Assembly (NCBI GenBank): GCA_019096195.1
Contig: JAGTXK010000055.1
Span: forward strand, 186,001-250,000
Source: Boletus sp. NGJ
Lineage: Eukaryota > Basidiomycota > Agaricomycetes > Boletales > Boletaceae
Direction of reading: 5' to 3'
Length of the DNA stretch: 64,000 bases
Below the pieces are notes generated by a model. The model saw only the letters and a program-made list of their open reading frames with translations. It was not told where the DNA came from and did not search any database. This document shows positions 23,174 to 34,921 of this stretch, in pieces (position 1 is the first letter of the stretch; each line of letters begins with the position of its first letter). A program made the translations under genes and the position numbers.

Positions 23174-24552
23174 ATGCTCGGGGTTGAAGACTACGGTAGC
23201 GACGTCGAGAGCGGCGATGAAGCCTTGAAAACGACGATCCCAGCAGCTTCCTCCTCGTCGCTCCTCCCGAAACTCCCTCCACCGACCTCTAAGTCGACGT
23301 TCGCACTTCCCCCTCCAAAGTCTTCCTCCTCTTCCCTCTCTCTTCCTACACCTTCGAATTCGACTTTTACAACGAACACAGGCGGAAGCGCAGCACTGCC
23401 GAAACAAAAACGAACTAAGAAAATCGCCATCAATCTCCCTTCCCTCCCTCCCGAAGACGACGAGGATGGTGGTCCACCAGCGAAGAAGCCCCGGGTCGCA
23501 TCGAGCGCAGGCGAGGGCGGGGGACCTGCTGGTGCCGGAAAGTCTTCCCTGCTCAGTATGCTTCCCGCGCCGAAACGGCCAGTGCCTGTGATCGAGAAGA
23601 AGGAAGAGCGTGTGCTCGGGGGCGGAGGTGGCCCCGGGTTGGTGTTTCGTACTCCCAAGAGCGCGGCACGGCGTCACGATACCGCTGGTTTCGCGAGCAT
23701 GGACGGACCCTCTGTCGATGCGGAGGACGGGGGAGAGGCAGAGGTTGAAGGACCTGTTGACGTTTCGGGGCCGTCAACATCGTTCGTTCCACCCCATCTC
23801 AAGAAGGGCAGGGGGAACATATCTCTCGAGAGCGAAGGTCCCTCCATAATCTCCGCTTTGGCATCCATGCAGCCCCGGAAATCAGCAGCGCCGCCCGTGG
23901 ATTTCTTCTCGCTGGGTTCGAGCACGCCGCCTACCAGAACACCCACACCGTCTAGGTCCTCCGCGCCAGCCGTTCCGAGCGCACCGTCTACGTCCACATT
24001 CTCCGCATCTTCCGCCCCTGCCATTTCTACCTTCCGACCACCCTCGCCCACGTTGGACGATCCCCACCCGGGCTATTACCAGCTTCCCCTCTGGCGCATA
24101 TGCCCCCTACGACACCGAATACTACGCCTCATATGCCCGAAAATGGAAGGCAGAGTATGATAAACATATTCGTGCGCTCGAGAAATCTCAGTACGAGCCT
24201 GAGGCAGACGGTGCTCAGAACGTTGATATGGCTGCGGAGATGGAGAAGGCGCGTCGGGAGATCAAGGAACGTGAGGATAGGAAGGCGTTGACGACGGGCA
24301 TGGCTGGAGAGAACGAAAACGGAGAACAAGCGATGCCCAAGATGAATGTCAAAGGCGCCAAGCTGGGCTCCGTGGCAAGGTCGAGGCATCAGCTGACGAC
24401 TTTGCTGACGGAGGCATATTTGAACCGGGACGCACTGGAAGAGAGGATTGCGCAAGGCCGAAGGAATAGAAAGGAAGCTGGTAACAAGTACGGTGAGTAC
24501 TCACACCTGCAGTATATTGTTAAAACTAAATGCACGCAATGTAGGTTTCTAG
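23174..24552 (+). CDS. PRCC-type protein (mitotic checkpoint regulator family)
   Basis: Starts MLGVEDYGSDVESGDEALK, the usual N-terminus of fungal PRCC-domain proteins. A long Ser/Pro-rich middle follows, then the C-terminal PRCC block: KGAKLGSVARSRHQLTTLL, EAYLNRDALEERIAQGRRN and RKEAGNKYGF. The last exon is only 8 nt (24545-24552), giving the final F and stop after an intron at 24493-24544. Near 24059-24089 the frame changes: FRPPSPT is one frame and FPSGAYAPYDTEYYASYARK the next. A 31-nt GT-AG segment (GTTGGA...TACCAG) would restore the frame if spliced; otherwise there is a one-base shift. Human PRCC binds MAD2L2 and splicing proteins; function here is inferred. Confidence 0.82.
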
Positions 24553-24676
24553 TATTTGTATGTATAGTATCTACTGGAAAAGAGGTGAGATGCTATGCTA
24601 CATTTGTTTGACACTCCAGTGGATCCTCAATGATATCGATGTCTAAGATATGCATGGATTATGGCGAAAAAAACAT

Positions 24677-25392
24677 TCATCGTCCTGCTGAGAATTCTGC
24701 AATGTGTACAATCAGTATCTTGAGTGTCAAACATCGACGGACGATACGAACTGGTCACACTTTTTGTGCCCTCGCTGATGGCATGTTTTGCGAGTTCACC
24801 CGGTAAGATCAACCTTACCGCCGTCTGTACTTCTCGAGAAGAAAGGGTTGATTTCTTGCTGTACGTAGCGAGCTCTAGGCACCACCATTCAGCTCAGACG
24901 CATCAATTCAATAGTTTCTATCCACTCACTGCTCGCCTCGCTTGCGATCCTCTCGAACAAGTCATTCACGAACGAGTTCAAAACCGCCATCCCCTTGTTC
25001 GAGATGCCCGTTTCGGGATGGACCTGCCTCAACACTACATCCCAGCGCGGAACCCGTCAGCCATCCCCTCGTTGACATGTGGTAACCCGAGAGAGTGCGA
25101 ACCTACCTTTGTATATGTAACTGCTATACGTTTCCTTTCTCGCCTTTTTCCTCCTCTTTTGTTCCTGTGTTCCGCTCGCGGCTGCTTCGTGACCACGGGG
25201 CTTGGTGATTGAGGAAGCGGCGCTGGATACGGGGGCTTTGTTCGCCTTGGACGCGGGAGCTTTGGCGGCCTTGGAAGGGGGAACAACAACGCCGGAGGTT
25301 TTTTCGGTTGTCTGGGGACGATGTTACGTTGGTTGGTTAGAAGTCCATAGTTGACGAAAAGAATAGAATGTTACCTTGGATGCTACGACCAT
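24677..25392 (-). CDS. Histone H2B
   Basis: Core nucleosome histone. Exon 1 is MVVASK; the N-terminal tail is long and lysine/alanine-rich ([18 protein letters not shown]). The histone fold reads [51 protein letters not shown] and [20 protein letters not shown]. Splicing a final intron (about 24695-24748) gives the terminus TKFSAGR; without it the protein would run into a non-histone tail. The gene carries several introns, as is usual for basidiomycete H2B and unlike animal histone genes. No H2A gene lies beside it, although fungi often keep H2A and H2B as a divergent pair. The presence of introns means the transcript is polyadenylated. Confidence 0.95.
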
Positions 25393-25680
25393 GGTAGTTG
25401 CACACTCTGAGTGAATAATAGGTATGGGGATGGAAGACTGGAGTAGAGAGCGACGACGTCCCGACGCGCCTCAAATAGACGCGTCACGTCGGGGTTGGAA
25501 TCACGTCAATTCATACTGCGGCTGCCTCGCGTTCCAGCGCATCTACATATCACTAGGAAACCCGCGTAGCACAACCGTACTAATCCATATGTATGAGGAT
25601 ATCGTAGATATATCATCCGGAGTCGTGCTAGTATTACATGTAGATCCATTGTATAATGTTCGTGTAAGTATATCTTGTCA

Positions 25681-28076
25681 TCAGTTGACCTCTTCCAAAC
25701 TTTCGGATTCAGATTCGGACTCGGACTCGGACTCAGACTCGGACTCGGACTCGACCACCAAAATGGACGCCCCGCCATCCTTGGTCACCCGGGCGCGAGT
25801 CTTCATCAAGATTATTCGTCGACCGAATTGATTGACCGTCAATGGAGTCTTCCGAGTGGTCTCTCCTGTCGACGTCGATGTCGTGGCTGGCGATACGGAC
25901 CTTCTATCCGCCCCAGAATCGTCAGGGAACACGCCCATTCCAGACGGAGCAAACACGATGGCTTCTCCTGTCTGTCAGGATGTTAGAGCAAGGTTTATTC
26001 CTCGTTCCTCGTGAACGACGTCCAGCTTACCTGCAACTTGACCACTTTGTCAAATCCCTCTTCTGTCGGAATGTCTAACGAAACGTGCCGCGCGAAATGG
26101 TCCCACCACGTAGGCGAAGAGAATCGATGCATGATGGCTACCGTACAGAGGTCCAACAGCACAGGAGGAATGATGGTAGGTTCTGTGAGTCGCATCCCTC
26201 AGAATCAACTTAACGCAGGTCACAAGACCCGAACTGACCTTGAGTACTGATGAGCACTCGCATCGCAAGGTGTCGTTGTTCACGTGTCAGTGTAAGTAGA
26301 AGCCTGGTCAATCCGGAGATACCCCAATTCGTAGAGAGGTACTAAGTAGGCGAGCTCAGTAATGTGCTCCGTTATTTTCAAGAGGTAACTTACCTTGTGT
26401 GCTTCGTCCACCACCAATACTTTCCCCGTCCCGACGTCCGCTCGTACAAACAGCCTTGTTACAACCTCAAATAAACCACATGCGGATCCTGGGTCGATGG
26501 ATGGATCCGATAGGTCGACGATGGTTAATACTCCGGCTAAGAAGCGTACCGTGTATCGCGATGGACGCGTGTCCATGAAATCATTGAGTAGGGAAAGACG
26601 CTGTTCAAGGCCAGCAGTTTGCGCTGGGCTGAAGTTCTTCTCCTCTAATTTACGCAAGAACCTCTGATAGGAGAATGATTCACCAATTTCTCGAAGAATG
26701 CTCTACGAATGAAGGCTAGGTCGGTCACGAGTCAATGAAGAAGAAGAACTCAACCTACCAGGACAATCTGAATGTACAGCGGCGCGGACTCTGAAGAGTT
26801 TACAGCCATCATGGAGAGAAACGCCTGGGCGTCCAACTCCGACTCCTGGAACAACAATGGCATCACCTCGATATTTCCCCCCAGTGGCTTGTAGATCGCT
26901 TTCATCGTCTTTAACGATGATTTTGACACGTAGACGCGCACGAATGGCGTCTCAATGTCGGGATTGGAGTCGGAGGGCACACCAACCCACACCGCGTCGC
27001 TCGGACGGGAACTAAAACCGCCCTCGCCAAAGTGAAGGACCAGCCCTGCGAGAGGTTTGGATAACGTCCCGATGGAGTTGAGCTCTGGGATGAACATATT
27101 TTCCAGGAGTACAGAGACGGTGTGAGATTTACCCGATCCCTGTACGCCACATACAACAGCGGAAAAGGGGGCATTCTAGCAGGAAGGTTCGTTATTCGGT
27201 CAGATGAACAACGGGGAGCCAGATCCCACCGTGTTGATGTACAAGCGGGGATCTATCGGTTTATAGACACCCGATTTTGACCTGTAGTCGAGAATGAACG
27301 TGTTTGGAAGAAGGGAACAAGATGTAGGACTGACTGTATGGAAAGTGCTTCTCCCATCACACCGTATTGCATAGACATCTTTGCGAACCCACCCGCGATG
27401 TAGGCCTCGCGCGTGATTAGGGGTGCCGTGCGCACTTCGTGCTCTCGACTTTGATCATGTTTTTTTTGCAAGTGTTCTAATTCTTTCTACAGAGTTGTGA
27501 GGACCAAAGGTAAGGGGGCACACAGGGAATAAAATAAAACAAAGTTTACCTGGGCTGCTTTTACATCCCGCAAGTTATAGAGTGGCTCAGGTTCTTCTTC
27601 GGACTCTTCCTCCGAGTCGGTCTGAGTTGACGGCTAGCGGGCAAGCGAATGAGATGATTAAGAAAAAGTCTCATTAAAATGCATACCATTCTATTGATGC
27701 GTAGTACCGTACTATTGACAGGTGCAACCATATATCGGCGTGGATTCCTGGGAACGGTAGTTGTGCTGAAACTCGGTCTCTCGGCCTTTGAAGCAAGCTG
27801 CGTGTCAAGAGAGCGTTCACGCCTTGTACGAGTAAGCTCACTGCGCACATTCGTGGAGAATGTAAATGGGACTGGCTTTGTGCCACTGGTTTCCGCCACA
27901 GAAGGCGTGACTTGGGGACTACCAAACTATAAGTACACAACCCTTTGGATTCTGTACGCGGATTGTGACTTTGAAACATGACTTACCACGAACTGCTAGC
28001 TAGGTTAGCGCCAACGAGGATAGGAAGATAGAGATGAACTGCTTACGAGGGAGTTGGAACTCGCGCTTTGAGACAT
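25681..28076 (-). CDS. P-loop ATPase of unknown role, acidic Ser-Glu tail
   Basis: The start at 28076 gives MSQSASSNSL. The Walker A motif GVQGSGKSHT lies at about 27120-27149, after NAPFSAVVC. A Walker B-like segment KVLVVDEAHK is near 26395-26425. Between them are GLVLHFGEGGFSSRPSDAVW and VRVYVSKSSLKTMKAIY; after them LDLCTVAIMHRFSSPTWWDH and FARHVSLDI. The C-terminus is a run of about nine Ser-Glu pairs (25,700-25,755), followed by LEEVN. At least eight introns interrupt it. Such proteins with a large ATPase core and no named partner are common in basidiomycete genomes; I cannot assign a function. AAA-like or STAND-type NTPase is possible, but I see no repeat domain or effector domain. Confidence 0.75.
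25700..25755 (+). repeat. Hexanucleotide-type repeat (TCGGAC-like)
   Basis: Tandem copies of a 6-bp unit close to GGACTC/GGATTC. On the minus strand it codes the Ser-Glu run at the end of the P-loop ATPase, so its length may vary between strains without breaking the frame. Confidence 0.85.
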
Positions 28077-28639
28077 TCTCGTTGGCAAGAAAGAGGGAAA
28101 TTGTCACACCAAATTATGCGGCGCAGTCGGACGCGTATGCATAAATATTATGTAGTGTTTTCGAGCTGCCCCTTAGTATGCGGTCTGGTTTGATCCATTG
28201 CGCACATTTGATCGAAATATCGGTAAGCAAACCTTGTACACTCTCTGCAGGCTGGTGCAGTGATAAGACCTCCAACTTGAACAGAAGTTCTTGCCAATCA
28301 GCATCCACCTTCAATTCGGCATCCCATTGACACTACTAAATGCACAACGTTTAGTTCACGTATATTGGTTCTTATAAGTTACTTACTATACCTACGCTTG
28401 GTTTACTCTATTAACCCAGGCCTCTATATATTTGTCGAAATGACGGTGTGGTTCGGGGGTCTACGGTCGGATCGGAATCGGAATCCTTCAACTTTATCTG
28501 CACTTCTTACCACCTGCGCCAACTAGTAGGCGGTGGAGTTGGGTACTTACAGATCCAAGGAGAAAACAGATCCATTAACCCAGCTACAATCAGCCTGGAG
28601 TGTACCTCCCCCCTTTTTTATCCACAGATAACACCGTCG
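28077..28639. promoter_or_regulatory. Intergenic between divergent ATPase and ESF1 genes
   Basis: About 560 bp; must hold both promoters. No coding signature seen; short frames on the minus strand lack family features. Confidence 0.4.
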
Positions 28640-31271
28640 ATGTCAGACGTCCGCTTCGCCGGCCTCAAAACCGACCCTCGGTTCCGCCGTCCCAAAAAAC
28701 ACCACTCCAAAGTCGTTCTAGACGACCGTTTTAAACATCTCCTGGGAGACGAGAAAAAGGGCAAAAAGAAGAGGAGTGCAAAACAAACTGCTGGTGCGTG
28801 CACGCAATGTAATACATTCCTCATCGACCTGCTTAATAACGGTGAACCACTACCCCACCCACGAACAACAGCGAGAGTCGACAAATATGGACGAACGGTG
28901 TCGGAGACGCAAGAAAAGGATGATTTGCGGCGGTTTTACAGGCTTGAAGGGGAGGATGGCGAGGAGGATCCAACCGTTGTGCCGACCGTCGTCGATTATG
29001 CGCGCGGCGCCATACTCATGGAGTCGTCAGACGAGGAGGAGGAAGACAATGATCTATTACACCACGTTCTCTCAGCGGACGGGAGCGGGAGCGACAGCGA
29101 CGAAGGTGGCTTCGTCTCCCTAGGCGCTGAACCGAAGAAGTTGGCAGAGGACGAGGAAGACGCTGAGATTGATCTCGACGAAAACACGATTGCTACCCTT
29201 GATGCGCAGGTTGCCGAATACGCCAAGACCGTCCCGGTTCGGGAAGGGGTTGCAGACGTCAAGCAAACGAAGAGGCTGGCGGTGGTCAACATCGACTGGG
29301 ACTACGTTCGTGCTGTCCACTTGTACAAGATTTTTTCGTCGCTCGTATCCCCAACTATACCTCTTACATCTGCTTCCACTTCGCATACTGAAAAAACCGC
29401 GGCTTCCGCTAGCAAGGGTGGGGTAAACCTAGCCAGGGGAAGAATATTAAGTGTCCGTGTTTACCCAAGCGAATTTGGAAAGAAGCGGATGGCCAAGGAA
29501 GAGAAAGAAGGTCCACCCGCAGAACTGTTCAGGAGGAAAAACAAGAATGTGGTAGCTGAGGAGATCAACGAGAAGACAATCTTTGATACAGGCACCGAAG
29601 CGGATTATGATGAGGATGCTTTGAGAAAGTATCAGCTAGAGCGCTTACGGTACGTCCCTCTTCCATCTAATAGCCACTTTTCTCTTTTTCTCGGCGGAAA
29701 GAACGACTGACGAGCGTTAAGCACAGCTACTACTATGCTATCGTCGAATGCGACACGGCAGAGGCAGCCGCTCATGTATATAACGAGCTCGAAGGAACCG
29801 AGCTAGAAAGATCCGCGAACGTGTTGGACCTCAGCTTTGTCCCAGACGACATGACGTTCGACGACGAACCTCGGTATGTCGCCTTCTACTTTTTCCACGT
29901 CAATCTGGTCGCTAACTCGGATTGCGCGGTGTTCAGGGATGAAGCTACCCAACTTTCAAACGCGCCGTACAGGGCGGTCGAGTTCGTCACCGACGTGCGT
30001 ACCCGTAGTGTTACCGTTCACACGATCCATAAAACGTTAACACCATGCCAGGCTCTCCGCCACTCGAAAGTGAAACTGACATGGGATGAAGACGACCCAG
30101 AACGGAACCATATCCTGCGTCGCCCGCTGACGAAGAAAGAGATCGAAGAGGAAGACTTCCGTGCATACATTGCTTCTTCCTCGTCTTCCGAGGGGGGCTC
30201 CGAAGATGAGGGTGGTGATGCAGGAGGGTCGAAGAAGACTGGGGCGCGTAGAACGAAGAATGAGGTTAAGAGTTCCAAGAAGGCCGGAGGAGACAAACTC
30301 CGGATGCTCCTCCTTGGGGGAAACGGTGACGAACTCCCAGAGGGATGGGGTAACGCGTTCGACAATAAGGCAAGCAGGGGAGAGAAGAGCAAATCCGGGG
30401 GAGGGGAAGACAGTGATGTGGATATGGAAGTTACTTTCATGCCCGGTCTCAGCCAGACGAAGAACCCAGAGGATGAAAACACCCTTGAGAGGTATCAGAG
30501 GAGGATGAAAGAGAAGAGGAAGAGGAAGAAAGAGGAGGCTAGGAAGACGGGAGAGGTCGATGACGATGGCGTGTCGACGAAGACCACTAAGTCGCGTTTC
30601 GACGACGAGTTCTTTGTCGTAGAGAATGGTAGTGAGCACGAGCACGACGACGAAGCACCCTCCAATCGGTCCGGGAAAAACTCCACGAAGCCCAAGAAGC
30701 TTACCGAGTCCTCCAGTGCCGAACTAGCTTTACTAGCAGCATCTGATAACCCCCACGGCGAGCCCGCACACTTCGATATGAAAGCCGTGCTCAAAGCAGA
30801 GAAGCAGGGTAAAAACAAGAAGTCCAAACACAAATTCAAGAAACGTGACAGGGAAAACGATGTGGACGGACCGGGGGAGACACAGGACGACTTCGTTATC
30901 GACGTCAAAGACGATCGATTCGCTGCGATTCGTGAAGACCACCAGTTCGCAATTGACCCTACGAATCCTCTGTACGTTCACTCACTCACTCTCACTCTCT
31001 CTCTCCACCACCTGCGGTATTTGCACGTTAATCACCGACACATTGCCATGTGCCTTCCAGATTCAAAAAGACCAAGAGCATGGTTGCGCTTCTCCACGAA
31101 CGCTCGAAACGCCAAGAAAGCAACTCCCGCTCGGACCATCCTCCACAGTCTCATAGCCCCACACAGCAGAACGATCGTAGTTTGCAGAGTCTAGTGGAGA
31201 GCGTCAAGCGGAAGAGTATTGCTGTTGGTCATAGTGGATTAGGGAAACGGCGCAAGTTCGGAAAGGATTGA
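28640..31271 (+). CDS. ESF1: Pre-rRNA processing protein ESF1
   Basis: Nucleolar factor for 18S rRNA maturation. The start at 28640 gives MSDVRFAGLKTDPRFRRPKK and HHSKVVLDDRFKHLL. Then VDKYGRTVSETQEKDDLRRF, acidic stretches (ESSDEEEEDND), the NUC-type core RLAVVNIDWDYVRAVHLYKI and FSSL, ILSVRVYPSEFGKKRMAKEE, DYDEDALRKYQLERLRYYY, AIVECDTAEAAAHVYNELEG, LDLSFVPDDMTF, and APYRAVEFV. The C-terminal NUC153 block is split by an intron: DRFAAIREDHQFAIDPTNP joins FKKTKSMVALLHERSKRQ, ending GLGKRRKFGKD. Four introns at about 28795, 29650, 29874 and 30973. It is intact and of normal length (roughly 780 residues). Confidence 0.93.
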
Positions 31272-31825
31272 GCATGTCAGGAAATAAGTAGCCCCGCGCT
31301 CGGCTTCGATACACTCATCTCACCGCCTGTCGCAGACCTAACTTGACGACAGAAAGCGGGGGAATCATCTTTAAGCTCACATAGCGCACACCTTAATGTG
31401 CCATGTCGAAATCCCCCCTGTGGTGGCTTTGCTTTAACTCCTTTTTATAAAAGCTAGTCACATCTGCGACAGCAACACACTGATGCACGCGAGCACGTGT
31501 CGTCTTCAGGAGTATAAGTAACACTTACAACAACAAATTCAGTACCAATCGAGAAGGCTGGCCAGGATGGATGTCACTGGATACCAGGTCATAGAGGCCA
31601 ATGATTCCAGGTTGCCAGCCAGCATACATGCAGCTTAAACCAAAAGCCTAAGATATTGGAGGATTCCTGGAAGAGTGATCATCACATAAGAGGCGGAACA
31701 AATGAGCTCGTGTGTGATTGCAGGAATGACCCACTCATTCCTTACCTCTGGATTCTACCCGGGGGCACGGTGGAACCGATTATGAAGTGTGACAAGGCGT
31801 GGCTGGGGCAACATCCGAAAACACG
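31272..31825. other. Intergenic between ESF1 and VPS28 stops
   Basis: Convergent 3' ends; no gene seen. Confidence 0.5.
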
Positions 31826-32755
31826 TCACCTCCAGTCGCCCTTTGCGCCACTCAAACTGCGGAAGAACTCGGCATAGGCATGATCGACATCGAAAAGAAG
31901 CTGGAAGAATCCATCGGCGACAGAAAGTGGTAGGACGCGGAGGGTGACTGACCTGTCTCGACTGCTCCTCTGTGATCTCCTCCGAGGCTTTCATACCATT
32001 TAGCGTGATCAACCTGCCACAACATCATGTGACGGAGATAAACTAGACAGACAACGGCTTACCAGCTAACCATCCGACTTCTTCCTTCCCAATCCTTACT
32101 GCCTTTGAACCTGGCATAGCCAGTGACGAGCTCTTGCAGAATGGGGTGAAGCTGGTCTTTGGCACGAAGACGCAACTTCAAAGCGTCCATGAAAGTAATG
32201 AAGTTCTAGGTGAAATTATCGATTAGTTCTTCTTGGATGCGCTGCCGAGGATGCACACCTGAGTTGTCTCAGCGATCCACTTTCCGGTCTCTGGGCCAGC
32301 TTCGCTCGAGTGTTCTACTGTCGCCGGCACACCAACCTTAACGCGATGTAGCGCAGCTGGTGTGTCCATCTGATAGATCGGCTGGGTGGTACGATCGTAC
32401 AAAACCAAAGGACGGCTACCCACTCGATAACGTGTCATGAACTGCTCGATCGAGGGAACGGAGTCCTTGACGAGCTTAAGCATTGTCATGTACTGAGATA
32501 GCAGCCTCGTACATGCTGGCGAATATCTCTTTCACAAACACACACTTAGCACGCGAGATCCGCAACCCCCGGAACGGTCAGAGTTGAGAAGGGAACTCAC
32601 TCGGCAGCCGTGAGCGCATCGCGGACGTATGCTCGTTCGAGGTAGTCCAGTGCGACTATTATTCCGAATAGCGTAGCCAGAAGAGAGTATTTCTCTCGTT
32701 CTGCGTTCGTAGCGTACAACCGGACCTCTTCATCAAGGGAGAGAGATGCCGACAT
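31826..32755 (-). CDS. VPS28: ESCRT-I subunit VPS28
   Basis: Part of the ESCRT-I complex that sorts ubiquitinated membrane proteins into multivesicular endosomes. The start gives MSASLSLDEEVRLYATNAER, then EKYSLLATLFGIIVALDYLE, RAYVRDALTAAE, YTPACTRLLSQY, LKLVKDSVPSIEQFMTRYR, MDTPAALHRVKVGVPATVEH and the C-terminal four-helix part ETTQNFITFMDALKLRLRAK, DQLHPILQELVTGYARFKGS, MVGWLITLNGMKASEEITEE. Splicing the last intron (about 31899-31950) gives LLFDVDHAYAEFFRSLSGAK and the end DWR. The family signature is unmistakable. An upstream exon is possible but not needed. It is divergent from the NOL8-like gene with about 121 bp between starts. Confidence 0.94.
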
Positions 32756-32876
32756 GATGGTAAACAGATAACCCAGAATATATTTCTAGGTTTCATATTG
32801 ACATACTTAGCTAAGTCCTCCCAATTACTGCAAAACATATTAGTATCCAACTTGTGCCACTACTACTACACCAAAA
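32756..32876. promoter_or_regulatory. Bidirectional promoter, VPS28 and NOL8-like gene
   Basis: Only 121 bp between divergent start codons, so 5' UTRs are very short or overlap the neighbouring gene. Confidence 0.5.
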
Positions 32877-34921
32877 ATGTCTGAGCCATTGCTCACGAAG
32901 CGGCTCCATATTTCTGGGCTGACGCCCTCGATAGCTCCAGCAGACCTTGAGCGCCGTTTGTCTTCGTTCGGAAGGGTCAAGGCGATGAACGGCTTTGGTG
33001 CACGCGATGCCCTCGGGGATCACAGAAATTTCGGTTTCGTGACAATGGAAATCGGCGCAAAAGAGTTGGCAAAGTGTGAGTTATTTCTCTGTTCTACGTC
33101 CGAATTTTTCTGGACGTGGCATGAATTTGTATCACTACTTCCCTAGAACAGGATTCTTACGCGTCTCAAATAGGTTTGAACGTGCTCAGTGGGTCGACAT
33201 GGAAAGGAGCCAAGCTTCGCATCGGCGAAGCGAAACCTGACTTCCGGGAACAGTGAGCGCGTTTCTTTGGTTCGACCCTGCGCGTGCTTGAATAACGTGA
33301 CTACCTCAGTCTCGCTCAAATCAACACCCAGCCATCGCGACCTGTTCGACCAAAACGAACGTTTGCCCGAAACTACGGCCATCCTTCATCTACTCTTGCG
33401 CTGACTCCACTCTCCGCCACTGCTGCCGCATCCACTCCAGGATGGATCGTGACTCCTTCCGGTCGTGTCGTTCGCCCGATGCGAATGAGACCTGAGCGAC
33501 CCTTGGATCCGATGCGTAGCGAACCCAGTATTTCGAAGGCCAAAGGTGTAAATGGCAAGGTGAAGAAACGTTCCAAGCCACCACCAATACGAGCTCGTCG
33601 ACGTCTCATAGATCCCACAAAATGGGACTCGGTGTATCTCAAAGGCGTGTTTTTGGACACTGTTTCCGTGCCTTTACCAACATCAAAAAGTGTACCTGAA
33701 CACCCTATTCCGGTGACGAACGAAATCTTGGAGGAAGAGGGAGAGGATGAAACGGAAGAAGAGGATTCTGACAGTGATGCCCTTTCTAGCGTTGTCCGGA
33801 AAGAGATCAGACCCCCCCAACATATTCTCCAGTTGGCTCAAGATTATGTACATGCCATGCCAAGTTCTCAACAATTGCAAGAGGCTGCCCTCGCAACCTC
33901 TTTACGAATACATGAAGCCACCGACTCCATTGATGTACGTGACGAAGCAAACACTGCGCTCGTAATGCTGGGTAAGATGTTTGGAGACAAGGAAGATTGG
34001 GATGGGAGAGAAAGTGTTACCGAGATGGACGATTTAGAGGACAACGAGGCGAGGGGGAAAGAGATGCAAGTGGATGGCGAGGAGGACATTGGGGTTGTGC
34101 CTCGCGATTTTGGGGATGGTAGGGGGAGCAAAGTCACCACCAACGACAAGGGTAAAGGCGAAGACAGGCCGCTGGGAAAAGTTGTTCGTTTCGGTCATGA
34201 GGGTGGAGTGCATGTAGAGGAAGTAGGCGGCAGGGATGTAGAAATGGAGGAGATCGACCCGCCAGATGATATCAAAATGTCGGCGCCTACAGCGGAATTT
34301 GACCCTCAAACGAACCTCAAGGCGCTGTTCGCACCGAGGGAACAAGGTTTGCCAGATCTTTTCCTTCCCTGTCTCGTTGCTGAAGAATTTTGTGTACACC
34401 TAGCATCATTTTCTCTCCTCGATCACCTTGACCTCGACCTCGACCTTGAACTCGACGCCGACATTCTTGGGATTAGTGCACCTTCTGGTGCACCACAGAA
34501 AAATGGCCATCTGTTAGAACCGATTTTACCAACACCCCAAGTCGTATTTTTCCCCGCCACAATATCAACAACGCAAGCTCGCTCTCGAGTGACCCTTGAT
34601 CATTCACTCCCACTACTTTTCCCACCAGCGGATTCACTCCCGCATCTTCATACACCTTCCTCAAACCCCGCGACTACAATCCACCAGCATACTCCAACAT
34701 GCACCCTGTTCCCATCAGCAACACGAGTTCGAGGTTTGCACTACCTTCCGCCAAGTATCACCTTCACTCGTTCACCTCAAGATACCCCTGAATCCATTCG
34801 TGAATGGTGGGAAATAAACAAGTCATCGTTGACACACGAGTGGAAGAAGGCGTGGCGGGAAGCCAGAGGAAGCAGGAGGAGGAAAGTTGGAGCTGGGGGT
34901 GAAGCTGGTGGCGGTTATTGA
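32877..34921 (+). CDS. NOL8-like nucleolar RRM protein
   Basis: An N-terminal RRM reads TKRLHISGLTPSIAPADLER, RLSSFGRVKAMNGF, HRNFGFVTMEI; after an intron it continues LNVLSGSTWKGAKLRIGEAK and, after another, RLAQINTQPSRP. This pairs closely with the RRM end of human NOL8 (LNKTKWKGGTLQIQLAKE, then RLAQE). A basic segment (KKRSKPPPIRARRRLIDPTK, WDSVYLKGVFLD) and a long acidic region (EEEGEDETEEEDSDSD) follow. The last third is low in complexity, ending RKVGAGGEAGGGY. NOL8 is a nucleolar protein needed for rRNA maturation; the role here is by homology to the RRM only. One long final exon from about 33340. Confidence 0.83.

Noticed and set aside
30018-30908. Long minus-strand open frames opposite ESF1
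   Set aside because: They are shadows of the acidic and basic low-complexity parts of ESF1 and show no family motif.
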